Notes under the pieces: model-generated
What the model saw: only the letters and a program-made list of their open reading frames with translations
The model's database searches: none
What the model was told of the DNA's origin: nothing
Assembly (NCBI GenBank): GCA_033675265.1
Contig: JAUJYZ010000586.1
Location: 661,501-725,500 of the forward strand
Length of the DNA stretch: 64,000 nucleotides
Direction: 5' to 3'
Source: Actinostola sp. cb2023
Lineage: Eukaryota; Cnidaria; Anthozoa; Actiniaria; Actinostolidae
Position numbers and translations under genes: made by a program
In this document: positions 12,658 to 22,507 of the stretch, one piece after another
Position numbering within the stretch: position 1 is the stretch's first letter
Layout: each line of letters starts with the position of its first letter

Positions 12658-12748
12658 ATGTTATTATGTCATCGCCTAACATTTCGTACTTACCCACACC
12701 AGCAAAGCACACCAATAGCCCGACTACGAGAATCCAAGAGGTCGACAT
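5974..12748 (-). CDS. Secreted/GPI-type protein with two Ly6/uPAR (LU, three-finger) domains
   Basis: Four minus-strand exons join in phase: 12748-12694 (signal peptide), 10276-10129, 9391-9186 and 6359-5974. They total 795 nt, or 264 residues plus stop. Junction phases are 1, 2 and 1. Residues 1-18 form a signal peptide (MSTSWILVVGLLVCFAGV). LU domain 1 spans exons 2-3 and LU domain 2 is all in exon 4; each has 12 cysteines. Both begin with a paired Cys motif (KCYDYAC, SCYSC) and end with the family signature (CCQKDLCN, CCFGNLCN). A Pro/Thr/Gly linker separates them. After the last Cys a Thr/Ser stretch and a modest hydrophobic tail (TCLLVVIGKVLL) suggest GPI anchoring, but the final GDING makes that uncertain. 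LU proteins act at the cell surface as receptors or modulators; the ligand cannot be inferred. In exon 3 an alternative acceptor 9 nt upstream (at 9400) also keeps frame. Confidence 0.85.
6455..9200. repeat. 37/28-bp minisatellite filling intron 3 of the LU gene
   Basis: The plus-strand unit reads GGTCCAGTGTGTTTAGGTCC followed by CTGCATACATACCCGAG (37 bp); a 28-bp variant lacks the TGTTTAGGT segment. On the minus (gene) strand every unit contains CTCGGGTATGT, which is identical to the exon-3 donor G|GTATGT. The array begins exactly at that exon end (9186/9185). A higher-order duplication of about 601 bp is visible (7021 onward against 7622 onward). Long open frames in all directions here are artefacts of stop-free repeats. 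Confidence 0.95.
9186..9391 (-). CDS. LU gene exon 3: second half of the first three-finger domain
   Basis: It reads KTKVGENVLTVNQEIRNC, continues to CEIGCCQKDLCN and then the linker GGPIPTKGPTRPS. The acceptor is TTGCAAG before 9391 (or TTGAAG before 9400, adding three residues in frame). The donor is G|GTATGT at 9185. The domain-closing CCxxxLCN motif makes the assignment firm. Confidence 0.85.
9550..9784 (+). repeat. (GGGGA)n polypurine tract
   Basis: About 235 bases of G and A only, mostly GGGGA and GGGGAGA units, in intron 2 of the LU gene. It has many G-runs that could form G-quadruplexes or triplex DNA. Confidence 0.95.
10129..10276 (-). CDS. LU gene exon 2: first half of the first three-finger domain
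   Basis: It encodes NSLKCYDYAC, continues through PTCVPPRPITC and ends FRCITQ with two bases of the next codon. The acceptor is TTTGTCAG before 10276 and the donor is AG|GTATTT. Entry phase 1 matches exon 1 and exit phase 2 matches exon 3. Confidence 0.8.
10463..10794. mobile_element. MITE with AATTAGCCACTTTGGAA ends
   Basis: Left AATTAGCCACTTTGGAA and right TTCCAAAGTGGCTAATT are perfect 17-bp inverted repeats. A second inverted pair, ACAAGAAAGAGCATGTCAGA, lies inside. It sits in intron 1 of the LU gene. Confidence 0.65.
10834..11016 (+). repeat. 57-bp tandem repeat, 3.2 copies
   Basis: Units starting ACCGAGGTCTTGACAGTATA begin at 10834, 10891, 10948 and 11005 (exact 57-bp period). The period is a multiple of three, so it makes a repetitive open frame with no sign of being coding. 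Confidence 0.9.
11636..11780. mobile_element. MITE with TAGAGTGCAAACACTAAAACC ends
   Basis: The terminal inverted repeats TAGAGTGCAAACACTAAAAC and its inverse end at 11780. The interior is full of AGTGCTAAATAGCACC-type words. It is related in style to the AGAGTGCAAATTAGAAAAGC family at 27905 and 34545. Confidence 0.6.
12590..12656 (+). repeat. (TTC)n microsatellite
   Basis: Pure CTT/TTC triplets, about 22 copies, 37 bp beyond the exon-1 donor within LU intron 1. Confidence 0.95.
12694..12748 (-). CDS. LU gene exon 1: signal peptide
   Basis: The ATG at 12748 opens an 18-residue hydrophobic leader ending CFAGV and stops at G|GTAAGT (12693). The purine at -3 (AAAATGT) is acceptable. The phase-1 donor fits exon 2 exactly. 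It is too short to be found as a stand-alone frame. Confidence 0.75.
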
Positions 12749-13787
12749 TTTATGTTTATCTTCGCTCTTTCACTCAGATATATAGTGTAATGATATCGGT
12801 AGAGACACTGCTTTCTAGGCTCACTAACACGGTACTGAAGTCAACACCCGTTTAATCATACTGACATACTGACATACGGATACGCGCCAATGCAGATCAC
12901 ATGCACGCAACTAATAAATTCAGTATAGGCGTGCTTAGCTTAGAATTTGAGATGGGGGAGGCAAGGGGCGGCTTGGTTTGTTCGAGGGATGATGATTGTT
13001 GCCGCTGACCAGAAAATGGCTCAGATCTTCATTGAGTGAACGAAAAAGCATACTGCGAGAATGCACGTACATTAAGTCTGGTTGAACCCGGGGCATCTGA
13101 CTTTAACGAACCACTATATACTGACTTGCTGAAACTGACTGATGACTCATTATATTTTCAAGAGTGCGTGCATGTTCACTGACCTGTGATGTATACACCT
13201 ATTTCAAAAAAGGTTGTCGAGGACATCAGTCCATAGGCAATAGGTTATAGGTTGTTCCAAGACCGAACTATGGTAATAGCTTCGGATTGGCATGTATACC
13301 GGCAGAAATATTTCATAAAATTCGATTCAAAATGTGTCTTGGTCCGTTGAAATGGAAATAGGTACGATATCATACAGCCTTTCGTCATACCGTTTTTGGC
13401 CATTCAAGCTGTTGTATACATGCATTAGGTACGTTAGAAAGGTATTATTGTTGCGGCTGCAGGCTGACGGCCCGTCACGGACACTTTAATTGTTCGGTGA
13501 TAAAGCTGTGCCTTAATGATACCATAGTTAATAGAAAGGAATGCATGGTTTTGAATCCCAGAAAACATCATTGTTCTACGTTTTTGCTCGGTTTTTTTTT
13601 CTTCAATTTAATCGTGATCCGTGCACAAACAAAATAGATTTTCGCCAAAAAGTTCAGCCAATAAAACCGGTCGCTGAACCACAGTAGTAAAAGAAAAGAT
13701 TGTGCACGGTAAAAAAGGTATTTTACTAGTTTACTTCGATAACGCGGGGAGTGGTTGCCCAAATCTCCCGAGCCAGGGGCTCGTGTC
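12749..13787. other. 5' flank of the LU gene, no gene seen
   Basis: Presumed promoter side of the minus-strand LU gene. No obvious TATA box directly upstream. A decayed copy of CTATTTCAAAAAAGGTTG (13199) is paired with GAAATGGAAATAGGTA near 13351, probably an old MITE. Confidence 0.35.
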
Positions 13788-13995
13788 AGTAAAGCGTCCG
13801 AAGGTGCGCCCAATCAGTACTACCCCCTCCCTCCATCAGTGCTCCGTTTTACAGGTATTTAAAGCTGCATATATGCATTGAGCTACACGGATTAGAAAGA
13901 AGTCGAAAACAAGGATGTGAGGTCATGAAGAATCGAACCGGGTACCTCTCGCATAGTAGGCCGCGCACTAACCAACTAAGCCATCCTTGGTCAAT
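13788..13995 (-). mobile_element. tRNA-derived SINE
   Basis: On the minus strand an RNA polymerase III A box TGGCTTAGTTGG (13983-13972) and a B box GGTTCGATTCT (13939-13929, one mismatch to GGTTCGANTCC) are 32 bp apart, as in a tRNA. The downstream body contains TTTAAATACCTGTAAAACGG and AGCACTGATGGAGGGAGGGG, which recur at 1-42 and 49686-49755. The tRNA cloverleaf is degenerate, so this is a SINE head rather than a functional tRNA gene. Confidence 0.65.
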
Positions 13996-14161
13996 ATTGT
14001 TAACGGTCAATATCACGACGTGATGGCTGCATGTGGGATTCGTTGTCATTATTTTCTATAGCTGTGCACGTGGTAAGAGTGATGTCGAAATACACTTTCA
14101 GACAGAAAAATTGGCCAAAAAGGCCAAATAATATCATTCTCTAGGATATGCTTATTGACCT

Positions 14162-14322
14162 GGCCCCGGTTGCACGAAAGGTGAATAGCGCTATCCATCG
14201 ATCCACCGGATAAATCCCATCCAACGGATACAATTTATTGGATAACTCCATCCGGCAGTTTTATTCGTTGGATAAGTCTTATCCGGTGGATAGCGCTATT
14301 CACCTTTCGTGCAACCGGGGCC
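14162..14322. mobile_element. MITE with GGCCCCGGTTGCACGAAAGG ends
   Basis: Long, nearly perfect inverted repeats start GGCCCCGGTTGCACGAAAGG at 14162 and end at 14322. Both arms carry the internal words TAGCGCTATCC and ATCCGGTGGATA. Related hairpin elements are, to my knowledge, abundant in anthozoan genomes, which is one basis for the suggested host group. Confidence 0.75.
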
Positions 14323-14755
14323 TGAAGCAGTATTTATTGTTGAGAAATCTGAGTCTACAAAGTCAATACTTTGAGCACTTGACCTAGCCTGCTGAACAGG
14401 TGTTCTTAGCGGGGAAGCTGAGGCTAGCACTGGACCATTTACATATTATAATCTATATTGTAAAAATAAATACAATCACAAAGTAAATAAAAACTAACAG
14501 GAAGCCCGAGTAAGACTGACATCATCTTTTCCGCTTCCTAGACAGTTGACGTCCGGTACGGTTGCTAAGCGTGACGTAACCGACGTCGAGAAACCAGGCC
14601 TTTACATGGGTGCCGTGCATACCCTGCGGCACTTATGGCGCCAAAAATGGAGTGTCTCGCACCAAGAGAGCACAAGCAATTAATAGAGCGAACCATGCGT
14701 GGCAGAGTGAAAATATCCCGATTGGGGCAGGCCTGCAGCTCTTAGAAGATCTATG

Positions 14756-15258
14756 CCAATAAGCCAGTTCACGCTGTCGGCCGCCATTTTGAATTGGGGC
14801 AAACTCGGCAAAATTGATAGAAATCTGGATCACTTTGACTTGCCGTAACTCCGCTCGACTTCGTTGGATTTTCAAAATTTAAACTTCGATAATCAGCAGG
14901 CATGCATATGAGTTGTTGGAGTGAAAATAAGACCAATGTAGGTGTTTTAACTACCTTTTACGAGTCAATCTTCTTTTCACGAATGGATCTTAAAATTTCG
15001 AGCTAATTTGCATATTCACGTGCCGAACGTTTTATTTTGAAAACAAAAATCTTTTATTCTCGATTTGTAGCCTTCCAATACCCATGATATTATAGGACAT
15101 CAATAACAAAGAACACATCTTTTCTAAAATGGTAAGTTTTTAAAAATCCAATGAAATTGAGCGGAGTTACGGCAAGTCAAAGTGATCCAGATTTCTATCA
15201 ATTTTGCCGAGTTTGCCCCAATTCAAAATGGCGGCCGACAGCGTGAACTGGCTTATTG
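14756..15258. mobile_element. Foldback element with arms of about 100 bp
   Basis: The left arm (CAATAAGCCAGTTCACGCTG, on through GGCCGCCATTTTGAATTGGG, to AGTTACGGCAAG in inverse) is repeated inverted from about 15157 to 15258. It encloses about 300 bp with no coding frame. Confidence 0.75.
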
Positions 15259-15461
15259 GGTCAATACTATTAGAGTAAAATAATAGAAACAAAACAATAG
15301 AACGAGTAGACAATAGTAGATAATGAATTCTATTGTTTGTATTATCCAATCACAACAGCTCTTCTAAGCTCCCCTATTGAGCTATTTTTAGTACCCGGAT
15401 GCAGCTCACGCAAGTTCCTACTAACTTATTTGATTTTTTATTTATTTTTTATTTTTTATTT

Positions 15462-15600
15462 TTTCAAGATTCGCCCATAAGGCAGGTGTTGTACAATAGG
15501 ACACGAAGTCCCCTTTAAAATACATTACACCACGTCCCACCCAATAAGAAGGTTACCCAGTATACCCGACCCCTGATGAATTCCCAATATGAAAAAATAT
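15462..15600 (-). mobile_element. LINE 3' end, inverted copy of the 2.4-2.7 kb element
   Basis: TTTTTCAAGATTCGCCCATA, GACACGAAGTCCCCTTTAAA and TGATGAATTCCCAATATGAA are the reverse complement of 2520-2675. Only the 3' UTR is kept. Confidence 0.75.
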
Positions 15601-15784
15601 ATGAAAAATTAATATATATAAATATAAATTCACTTAAGGTGAATTTCACTACACGTCACGCGGTTTCGTCCCTTGACGGCAAAACGTCAGCAAAATGTTG
15701 GTGAAGACAATTTTAATAGAGAGGAAGTAGTCCGTATATATATTTGAAGAAAACGAAGAGACTGCGCTGATGGGGGTGATTCAG

Positions 15785-15841
<57 letters not shown>
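15785..15841 (+). repeat. Poly-C tract of 57 bases
   Basis: Uninterrupted C. It is followed by GTATCGGGGATGCTCGTC, which resembles the sequence next to the poly-G block at 44027 (GACGGGGATACTCGTACC). Confidence 0.95.
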
Positions 15842-15842
<1 letters not shown>

Positions 15843-16050
15843 TATAAAAGTATCGGGGATGCTCGTCTTATCTTTTAGGGGTTAAAATAGGCAATTAGGT
15901 ATATTTTAGGGTATGAAATTAAAATCTTGAACCTCCCTCTAACTTATTGATCAGTCTTAGTTTTGGGTGTCGAAAAAGAAAATCCATGTATATTTAATAT
16001 AGATAAACCCCGCAAACAGTGTGTTAAGTTTACCCGCAAATCTTCTATTT

Positions 16051-17577
16051 AGAGGCGGACCATTTGATTTTTGATGGGGGATGGGGGCGATTTAAAGTAT
16101 GGTCGAAATTTTTTTTTTCACTGACCTTTTCATGTTGCACGATATTTTTTCACTGCCTTAGGCCCTTGCACGATATTTATTTTAACCAAACTTATTTTTG
16201 TTGCCAATATCTATTCAGTACTTGCAGGGGAAAATTTTCCCCTGGCACTTGCCATATTGAAAATTGTATAATAAATTACCTTTGTTATTTAATTTAATTA
16301 TTTGTACAATCTGTTGTTTTACTTACATCATGATTTATTAAATTTACGCGCCATCAATCAATGCATGGTGAAATTTGCACTGAAACAGAAAAATCCTAGG
16401 GAGTATAAGCTATTATAATATAAACTATGTGTACCTCCCAAGAACGCGCGATTTGATTGGTTGTTGAGCGTGCATTATTATGTGATAGAAGTACTGAGCA
16501 GCGAAAACAAAGCAGAAAATCTGTTTAAAACTAGTTTTATATTATAAAGCGAATAGAAGATGACTCTCCTTGCTTCTATACAAAAATAATGCACTTCTCA
16601 CTGGAGGTCTTGAAAGCTGCTGAATGCACTCGCGTGAATTATTTTTGTATAGAAGCACAGAGAGTCATCTTCTATTGAAGAAATAGAAAACGAGGCAGCG
16701 TGCTCTATCGAGTTTTAGTAGAATTACACAGGTGATTATAGAAAATCAAGCGTGCTGATTGGTCGAGAACTTCGGACTATTTCTCGATAGTTACCTATAG
16801 CATTTTGACAAAATGGCTGCCAGCTTTTGAAATATGATATAAAAATTTATTTTCTTTAAAATGCTTATTTATTTTTATTTTTTCAAATAATCACCTGTGT
16901 AATTCTACTAAAACAATTAGTCACCTCAGGCTCAGTGAATAGCAGTGATAATATAACCTCGACTTCGTCTCGGTTATTATTCACCGATATTCACCTCGCC
17001 TTTGGTGACTAATTGTTAAATAGAAGCACGCGGGAATTGGAAGAAGACGAGAGAAGTGCTAGGAGAAGCACGAGGTGTAGCCGAGTGTTTCTCGCACTTC
17101 TGGAGTCTTCTTTCAATTCCCAAGTGCTTCTATAACTCGATAGAGCACAGCTGCCGAGTTTTCTATTTCTTTTATAAAATACAAGTATGATTTTAAAGCA
17201 AGTTTTCAATTTTGTTCGTTGCAAAAATGTTTGAATATCTGCGCGCGCGTGCACTGTGCTCTCATAGAGCACGCGGAATACGCATCCTTTGGCCAATCAG
17301 AGCGCGCGTTATATCATAGTTATTTTATAATAGTTAAATATATAATTATCAAGTATTCAATGCTCGCGTTCTGGCAATACTTTTCAGAGGCATAGCATGC
17401 TTTTTTGGGGGGCATACTCCCCCTGGAAATTTTGAAATCTAGGTGTCACAATAATGCATGCACGATATTTTTTTTGATGCATTTGTTCTTGCACGATATT
17501 TTTTTAAAGGTGGAAATGCTTGCTCGATATTTTTTGGGGATTTAACCCCCATCAACGATCAAATGGTCCGCCCCTTA
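16051..17577. mobile_element. 1.5 kb TIR element (Harbinger-like) with nested foldbacks
   Basis: The ends GAGGCGGACCATTTGATTTT (left) and the inverse of GGGGCGGACCATTTGATCGT (right) are flanked by TTA on both sides, consistent with a 3-bp PIF/Harbinger-type duplication. Subterminal CACGATATTT words occur on both sides. Inside, three inverted pairs are nested: 16545-16678 (AGAAGATGACTCTC), about 16713-16912 (TTTTAGTAGAATTACACAGG) and 16913-17016 (ACAATTAGTCACC). No transposase frame is present. Confidence 0.6.
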
Positions 17578-18569
17578 ATAAATTTCGGAGGTCTTAGGGG
17601 GGGCGCTAATTAGAAGAGGATAGAAGTAATATTTCTAATCCGAGTCAGTGTGTTGGACACGGTTTCTAGATCCGAGTGCCATGAACAATGCCGAGGCGCA
17701 ACCGTGGACAGTTGTTTCGTCCTTACTGGGACTGGGACTGGGCGCTTAATGGAGAGGGGCGCTTATTTAATTTCCTAAACCAAACACTCAGATTCTCTTA
17801 CCGTATTTCGTGAACTTTATTATCAACCAGGAGCCCATTAATGGGCTCCTCAAGAGAAAATGAGTACTTATGCAGCCCACCCACCCTCTCCTTGAGTTCC
17901 AATGCACTACTCTCTGCATCCTGCAGGATTACAATAATATTAATTCAGGAATATCAAATAGGCAGACATTAGCTAACCCAAATCCTTAGTACGGAGAAAT
18001 CGAAGCCAATATGAAATGTACCACAACCGTATGTCAGATAATCGCTGAAATTAGGGTACACTAGTAAGACAGCAAGCAGTATGTAGTATGTGCCTTATAC
18101 AAAAGTTAATGTACAGTCAGCTCTCAATGTCAACTTCCTCGCTTATTAGGAGGGGGGGGGGGGGGGATGAAATTTCCGACGATACTTTTATACCGGTTAC
18201 CTCCCCCCCCCTCCCCCCCCCTGCCGTATAATATTTCCCTTGAGATTATATATACTTGGTTTGACCTTTTAATTTTCCTTTTCGTTCTTTATGTTGTTTT
18301 TAATTAGTTCCTGTTAGTTTTCCCTTTTTTCATTTTCATTTTTTCCACTCAATGGAAATTTTTTGTTTCGCCGACCGCCATCAGCGACAAATTAAATGAC
18401 GCACTGTGGTGGGGTGAGGTAGCACACGTCACCACATCCGCTTACTAAAAATAGCCAATCTGAATCATTACGGGAGTATTAGAGTATTAGATAACAACAT
18501 GACGTCATTACGTAGCCCGTAGCCCGTAGCCCGTAGCCATTTCGCATGCGCATCAAAAGCAAGACAAAG

Positions 18570-18900
18570 AATGAGGGTTTATCATGTAATTTCATGTAAA
18601 TTAGTAAAAATGTGAAGTTTGGAAAAGATCGCTTCACAAATTGCGAAGATATGAATTTTCAAAAATCGAATTTTTTTATTTATGAAAACAAGATGAAAAC
18701 CTTCGGAACTCTTGCCTTCCAATGAAAGGTTTTCATACAAAATTTCGATTTTTGAAAATTCATATCTTCGCAATTTGTGAACCGATCTTTTTCAAACTTC
18801 ACATTTTTACTAATTTCAACGAGCTCTTTCCAGCTATGATAATCATTTTTTTTGTCCTATGTCTCCTATAAGTTTTGAAATTACATGATAAACCCTCATT
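18570..18900. mobile_element. MITE with AATGAGGGTTTATCATGTAA ends
   Basis: The terminal repeat AATGAGGGTTTATCATGTAA (18570) is inverted at 18876-18900. A second long inverted pair (AAATTGCGAAGATATGAATT) lies inside and covers most of the element. Confidence 0.75.
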
Positions 18901-21900
18901 ACACGATTTCTCAAGTTTTCAGTTACACGTACAGTTCGATTTTTAAATCATGAAATATGATCACAGCGATATAAAATTTACGTCAAATGACTGGTGTTCA
19001 GTCGGAACTCAGGCCAGGCAGTGAGTGACCCGACACTAAAATGTAATATTTTTATTTAAAAACGAAATGATACTGTTCGCTACTTTTACATGACTGATTT
19101 AATCAGTCACGTCTCTGAAAAGTACAAGGGACAGTTGCTGGTGGTTGGATCAGTCGGACACGTTTCTATCTTCGCGATAGCTCTAGAAAAAAAAAGAGAA
19201 ATTTATCTATATAGTTTTTCAGTGGTACACCATATCTCTCACACGTCGCAAGGGTTAATTTAGAGACTTTATATTAACTAGCGTGTTTTTTGATGTCAAG
19301 GTTACTGGGGTCTAAATATAGCATAATTAATGACGTAACGAATCGGAACGCGTTCGTGACACGCGGAGACAAATTGTTATGACGTCACAATACATTTAAA
19401 TCAACGTCATAAGTGCACACAGTGAACAAGAATGCAACAGCTCACGAATATTTCGTAAGTGAAATATCGGGAGGCAACGACTCTCAAAACGGGAAATGTG
19501 AATAAAATGTCATGAATGTTTTAATTAACCGCGGAGGGTAGTCCCATGTCTTCGCGCTGCACTGTGAAAGGAATTGACCGTCAACAGAAACTCAAAGAAG
19601 TCCATATTTGAAACAGCCTGATAAATTTTCATAATCAAAAGGTAAGGAAGATTCTTTGGTGTTTTGTTCGGTCCTTTTCTACACAGTTCGTAGTCGCGTT
19701 TGGTTTGTTTTGTTTTTGAGTATTTGGGCTGCTGGCTATGGTCTGGCGTCACTAGGGCATTCTTTTGTCATATTGACCAATAAGAAGCGTGTTCTGTAAT
19801 TGATTGACATATAATTAGGGAAACCAGTGACGTCACAAAGAAATAAACGAGAAATTGCTCGACTTTTCCGGGAGAAGAGAACGAAAGCGAGCCAAAGTTT
19901 AGGCGAATATTCGCTAAAGGAAGAAATCTAGGAGTGAATTCTACTCCATTATTAGGTAGGTAAAGACTTAAAGTCTGCCATTCCGTTCCTATTTGCTCGT
20001 GTAATTCTACATGGCTTGATGTTTATCGACTTTTGCTTGGGGCGCTGGTTTATTTGCTGGTTTTGTTGTGCGGTTTACTCATATAGCAACCTCAATTCTG
20101 CTCCTTCTTTACCGATTTACCTTCAAAGAATCGACACACAATCCTACCACAACATTTCAGGCCTATATTAGCTATTATTGTAGATAAATAGCGAGTTCTT
20201 CGTGGTATAATGTCGCCCGTGTACGCGTTTTGAGATGAGATAACTTGGGGCTTGGTTCGCGAAGAAACGACACTCGACAGTCTCCATTTCTCTACAGCAC
20301 TAATATTGCTCTATTTGAATCCTTATACTTCATTTATTGTATTCTGGTTCGATGGTTTGGCCGGTCGTTTTGGTTGAGGTGGTTGTTTTTAGTGCGATAA
20401 TTTCAGTTCGTGCCAAAACCTCACGGGCACTGCCTGCTGAGTCACTGCTCGCCTCTCGCCAACAAAGAGTATTTTTTTCAGATAAAAATAAAATATTAAC
20501 ATAATTGACTTTTTCCGCCATGTGTATCCGGAATTTCTATTAGTTTGTGCTAGTAGAAGTTTCCTTTTAGAACGGGAATGTGGAATTCGTGTGCTTTGAT
20601 AATTATATATGGTGTTTGTTATACCCGAATCATCAGACAAAAACATGTTCTCAGTTAACAAAATTATTGGGCAAATATGGTGGCGAACTCAAGGAAATCT
20701 TCACGAAGTTTAGCAGACAGACTTTAAAGCCGTTTTCTTCGACTATTATATTGATGTTTTTAACAATCTTCGATTACAGTTTTGTTAAGTGATTTGGCCA
20801 AAATATTTCAACACAGACATGTAGACATGTTGGATGCTTTTGTTCTTTATTGTAGCAATGTAATAAGACGAAATCTCGAAACGATTCCTCTTTAGACCAG
20901 GAAATACGAACAGAAATACCCTGGCTGTAGTAGTAGTAGTAGTAGCTCTTTTCGATCGAATAAAGTCTTTGAGATTATCCTAACTCTATATCGCGATCTG
21001 TCTTACAAGTTCTTCTACATGTACATTGTGTAGCTTTCATACAATATTATATATATATATATACATAAATACTCATACTGTGGATTTTGTTACCACTAAA
21101 ATGACATTCTCTGGTTCAAAAGTATGAATATGATATGTATGTGTATTATGTAATAAATGTTGGAATATAATTTTATTGTCAACTTGAGTCAGGATGAAGC
21201 AATATGACTGACAGTATATACATGTACCAATAGTTTGTGTATTGCCTGATACATGATTTAAATGCCAGTATACTATTAGGTGTCTACTGTGGTGTATACT
21301 GTGGTAAAACATACAAGTAATTTGTTTTCTACCTACTGTATTTTATTTGTTTACCACTGTTTAATTCACTATAATATCTTTGTATGGCAAAGTTCAACTC
21401 ATTATATATGCCACATCATTTTAGAACTAAAAACCGAAAAGAGTGTATTGGATTGAATTTGTACTGCGACTCACTTTAAAATCTGTTTCTCTTACAAAAT
21501 GTTGGCCATTAATACCTTATAATTAATACATGTATGTACCTTATTGTCTATACCGACTATAAGCTGTTGAACGATTCCCTTATTTGTACAAAATGTCTGA
21601 TGTAATTGAACTAGTATGTGAACTAGTCATACATGTATATATATATTCCATTTCACTTTGCTTTGCTTTTGATTAATACAAGTAATCTGGCTTTGTTCCT
21701 GTCATAAATCCCCTGTGTTACTTGTGCTATAAATAACGCATAAAGTTCAAGTTCACGTACATATTGTGAGAATAATACAGATCACTATAATTGTACCGTA
21801 GTGTTTTTGAATTCTATGCATCATTACACACTACAATGTGTTATCCAAACTTCTGTCAGTGTAAATTGGTTGAGAAAAAATATATTCAAGATGTAGATAA

Positions 21901-22321
21901 TATTATACATTGTACATGTACGGGTCCTATTATGCAATACAGGCACATAGTTATACGTCTGGGATGTATTTATGGCACTTAGACATGACCAGTTACATGC
22001 CATCACATACTACATGTAAGTCTGTTTGAAATGCTATTTTTAACCTCCAAATTGATTGTCAATCTTTCTAAAGTAACGTTTGTTTGAGTTTGATTGCATC
22101 CCAACTGAGCCATTCTCATGGGATCTTAAGCTCTTCATTCAAGCGATATATGATCAGCATGTGACTGTGAAGGCCCTATTCATGTCACATGTTGTATTAT
22201 TTGAGTTCCTGTATATTATATTGTTCTTTCTTCCCATGCTATTTGCCTATGCTTACTATAATCTTCCTTCGCTACAATACCTCCTCGTCTGATGTGTAAC
22301 TCCTGTTCATTATTTTCCCAG
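18901..22321. other. Upstream region of the zinc-finger gene, no coding exon seen
   Basis: No recognisable coding exon. The following gene starts its coding part right after a splice acceptor, so a non-coding first exon must lie upstream. A plausible but unproven candidate ends at ATTATTAG|GTAGGT near 19955. A diverged repeat copy related to 2966-3090 is at about 22029-22185. (AT)n lies at 21048-21063. Confidence 0.35.
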
Positions 22322-22507
22322 GTATTAAAATGGAGAACGAGACAAATCAGCCTGCCTTATGTGGAAATGGCTGTGGTTTCTATGGTAACCCAGCAACTGA
22401 TGGAATGTGTTCAAAATGTTTTAAAGACTCTGTTCGGCGGAAACAATCATCACCAACGGCGAGTCCTTCGAGTACTAGTACTAGTAGTATGCCATCTACT
22501 GTATCAG
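22322..22507 (+). CDS. ZFAND-type gene, exon with start codon and A20 finger
   Basis: The exon begins with eight untranslated bases (GTATTAAA) before the ATG and ends TCAG|GTAAGG in phase 1. The A20 Cys pattern is C-x3-C-x11-C-x2-C. Continuing the frame into the intron soon gives a stop, which supports the donor. Confidence 0.9.

Noticed and set aside
13915..13990. Functional tRNA gene on the minus strand
   Set aside because: A and B boxes are good, but the T-stem does not pair and the only 7-bp acceptor-like pairing (AAGGATG/CATCCTT) is displaced by eight bases; a SINE head fits better.
20330..20521. Divergent gene starting ATGGCGGAAAAAGTC on the minus strand
   Set aside because: Good start context but no splice donor, domain or continuation that I can see; left out.
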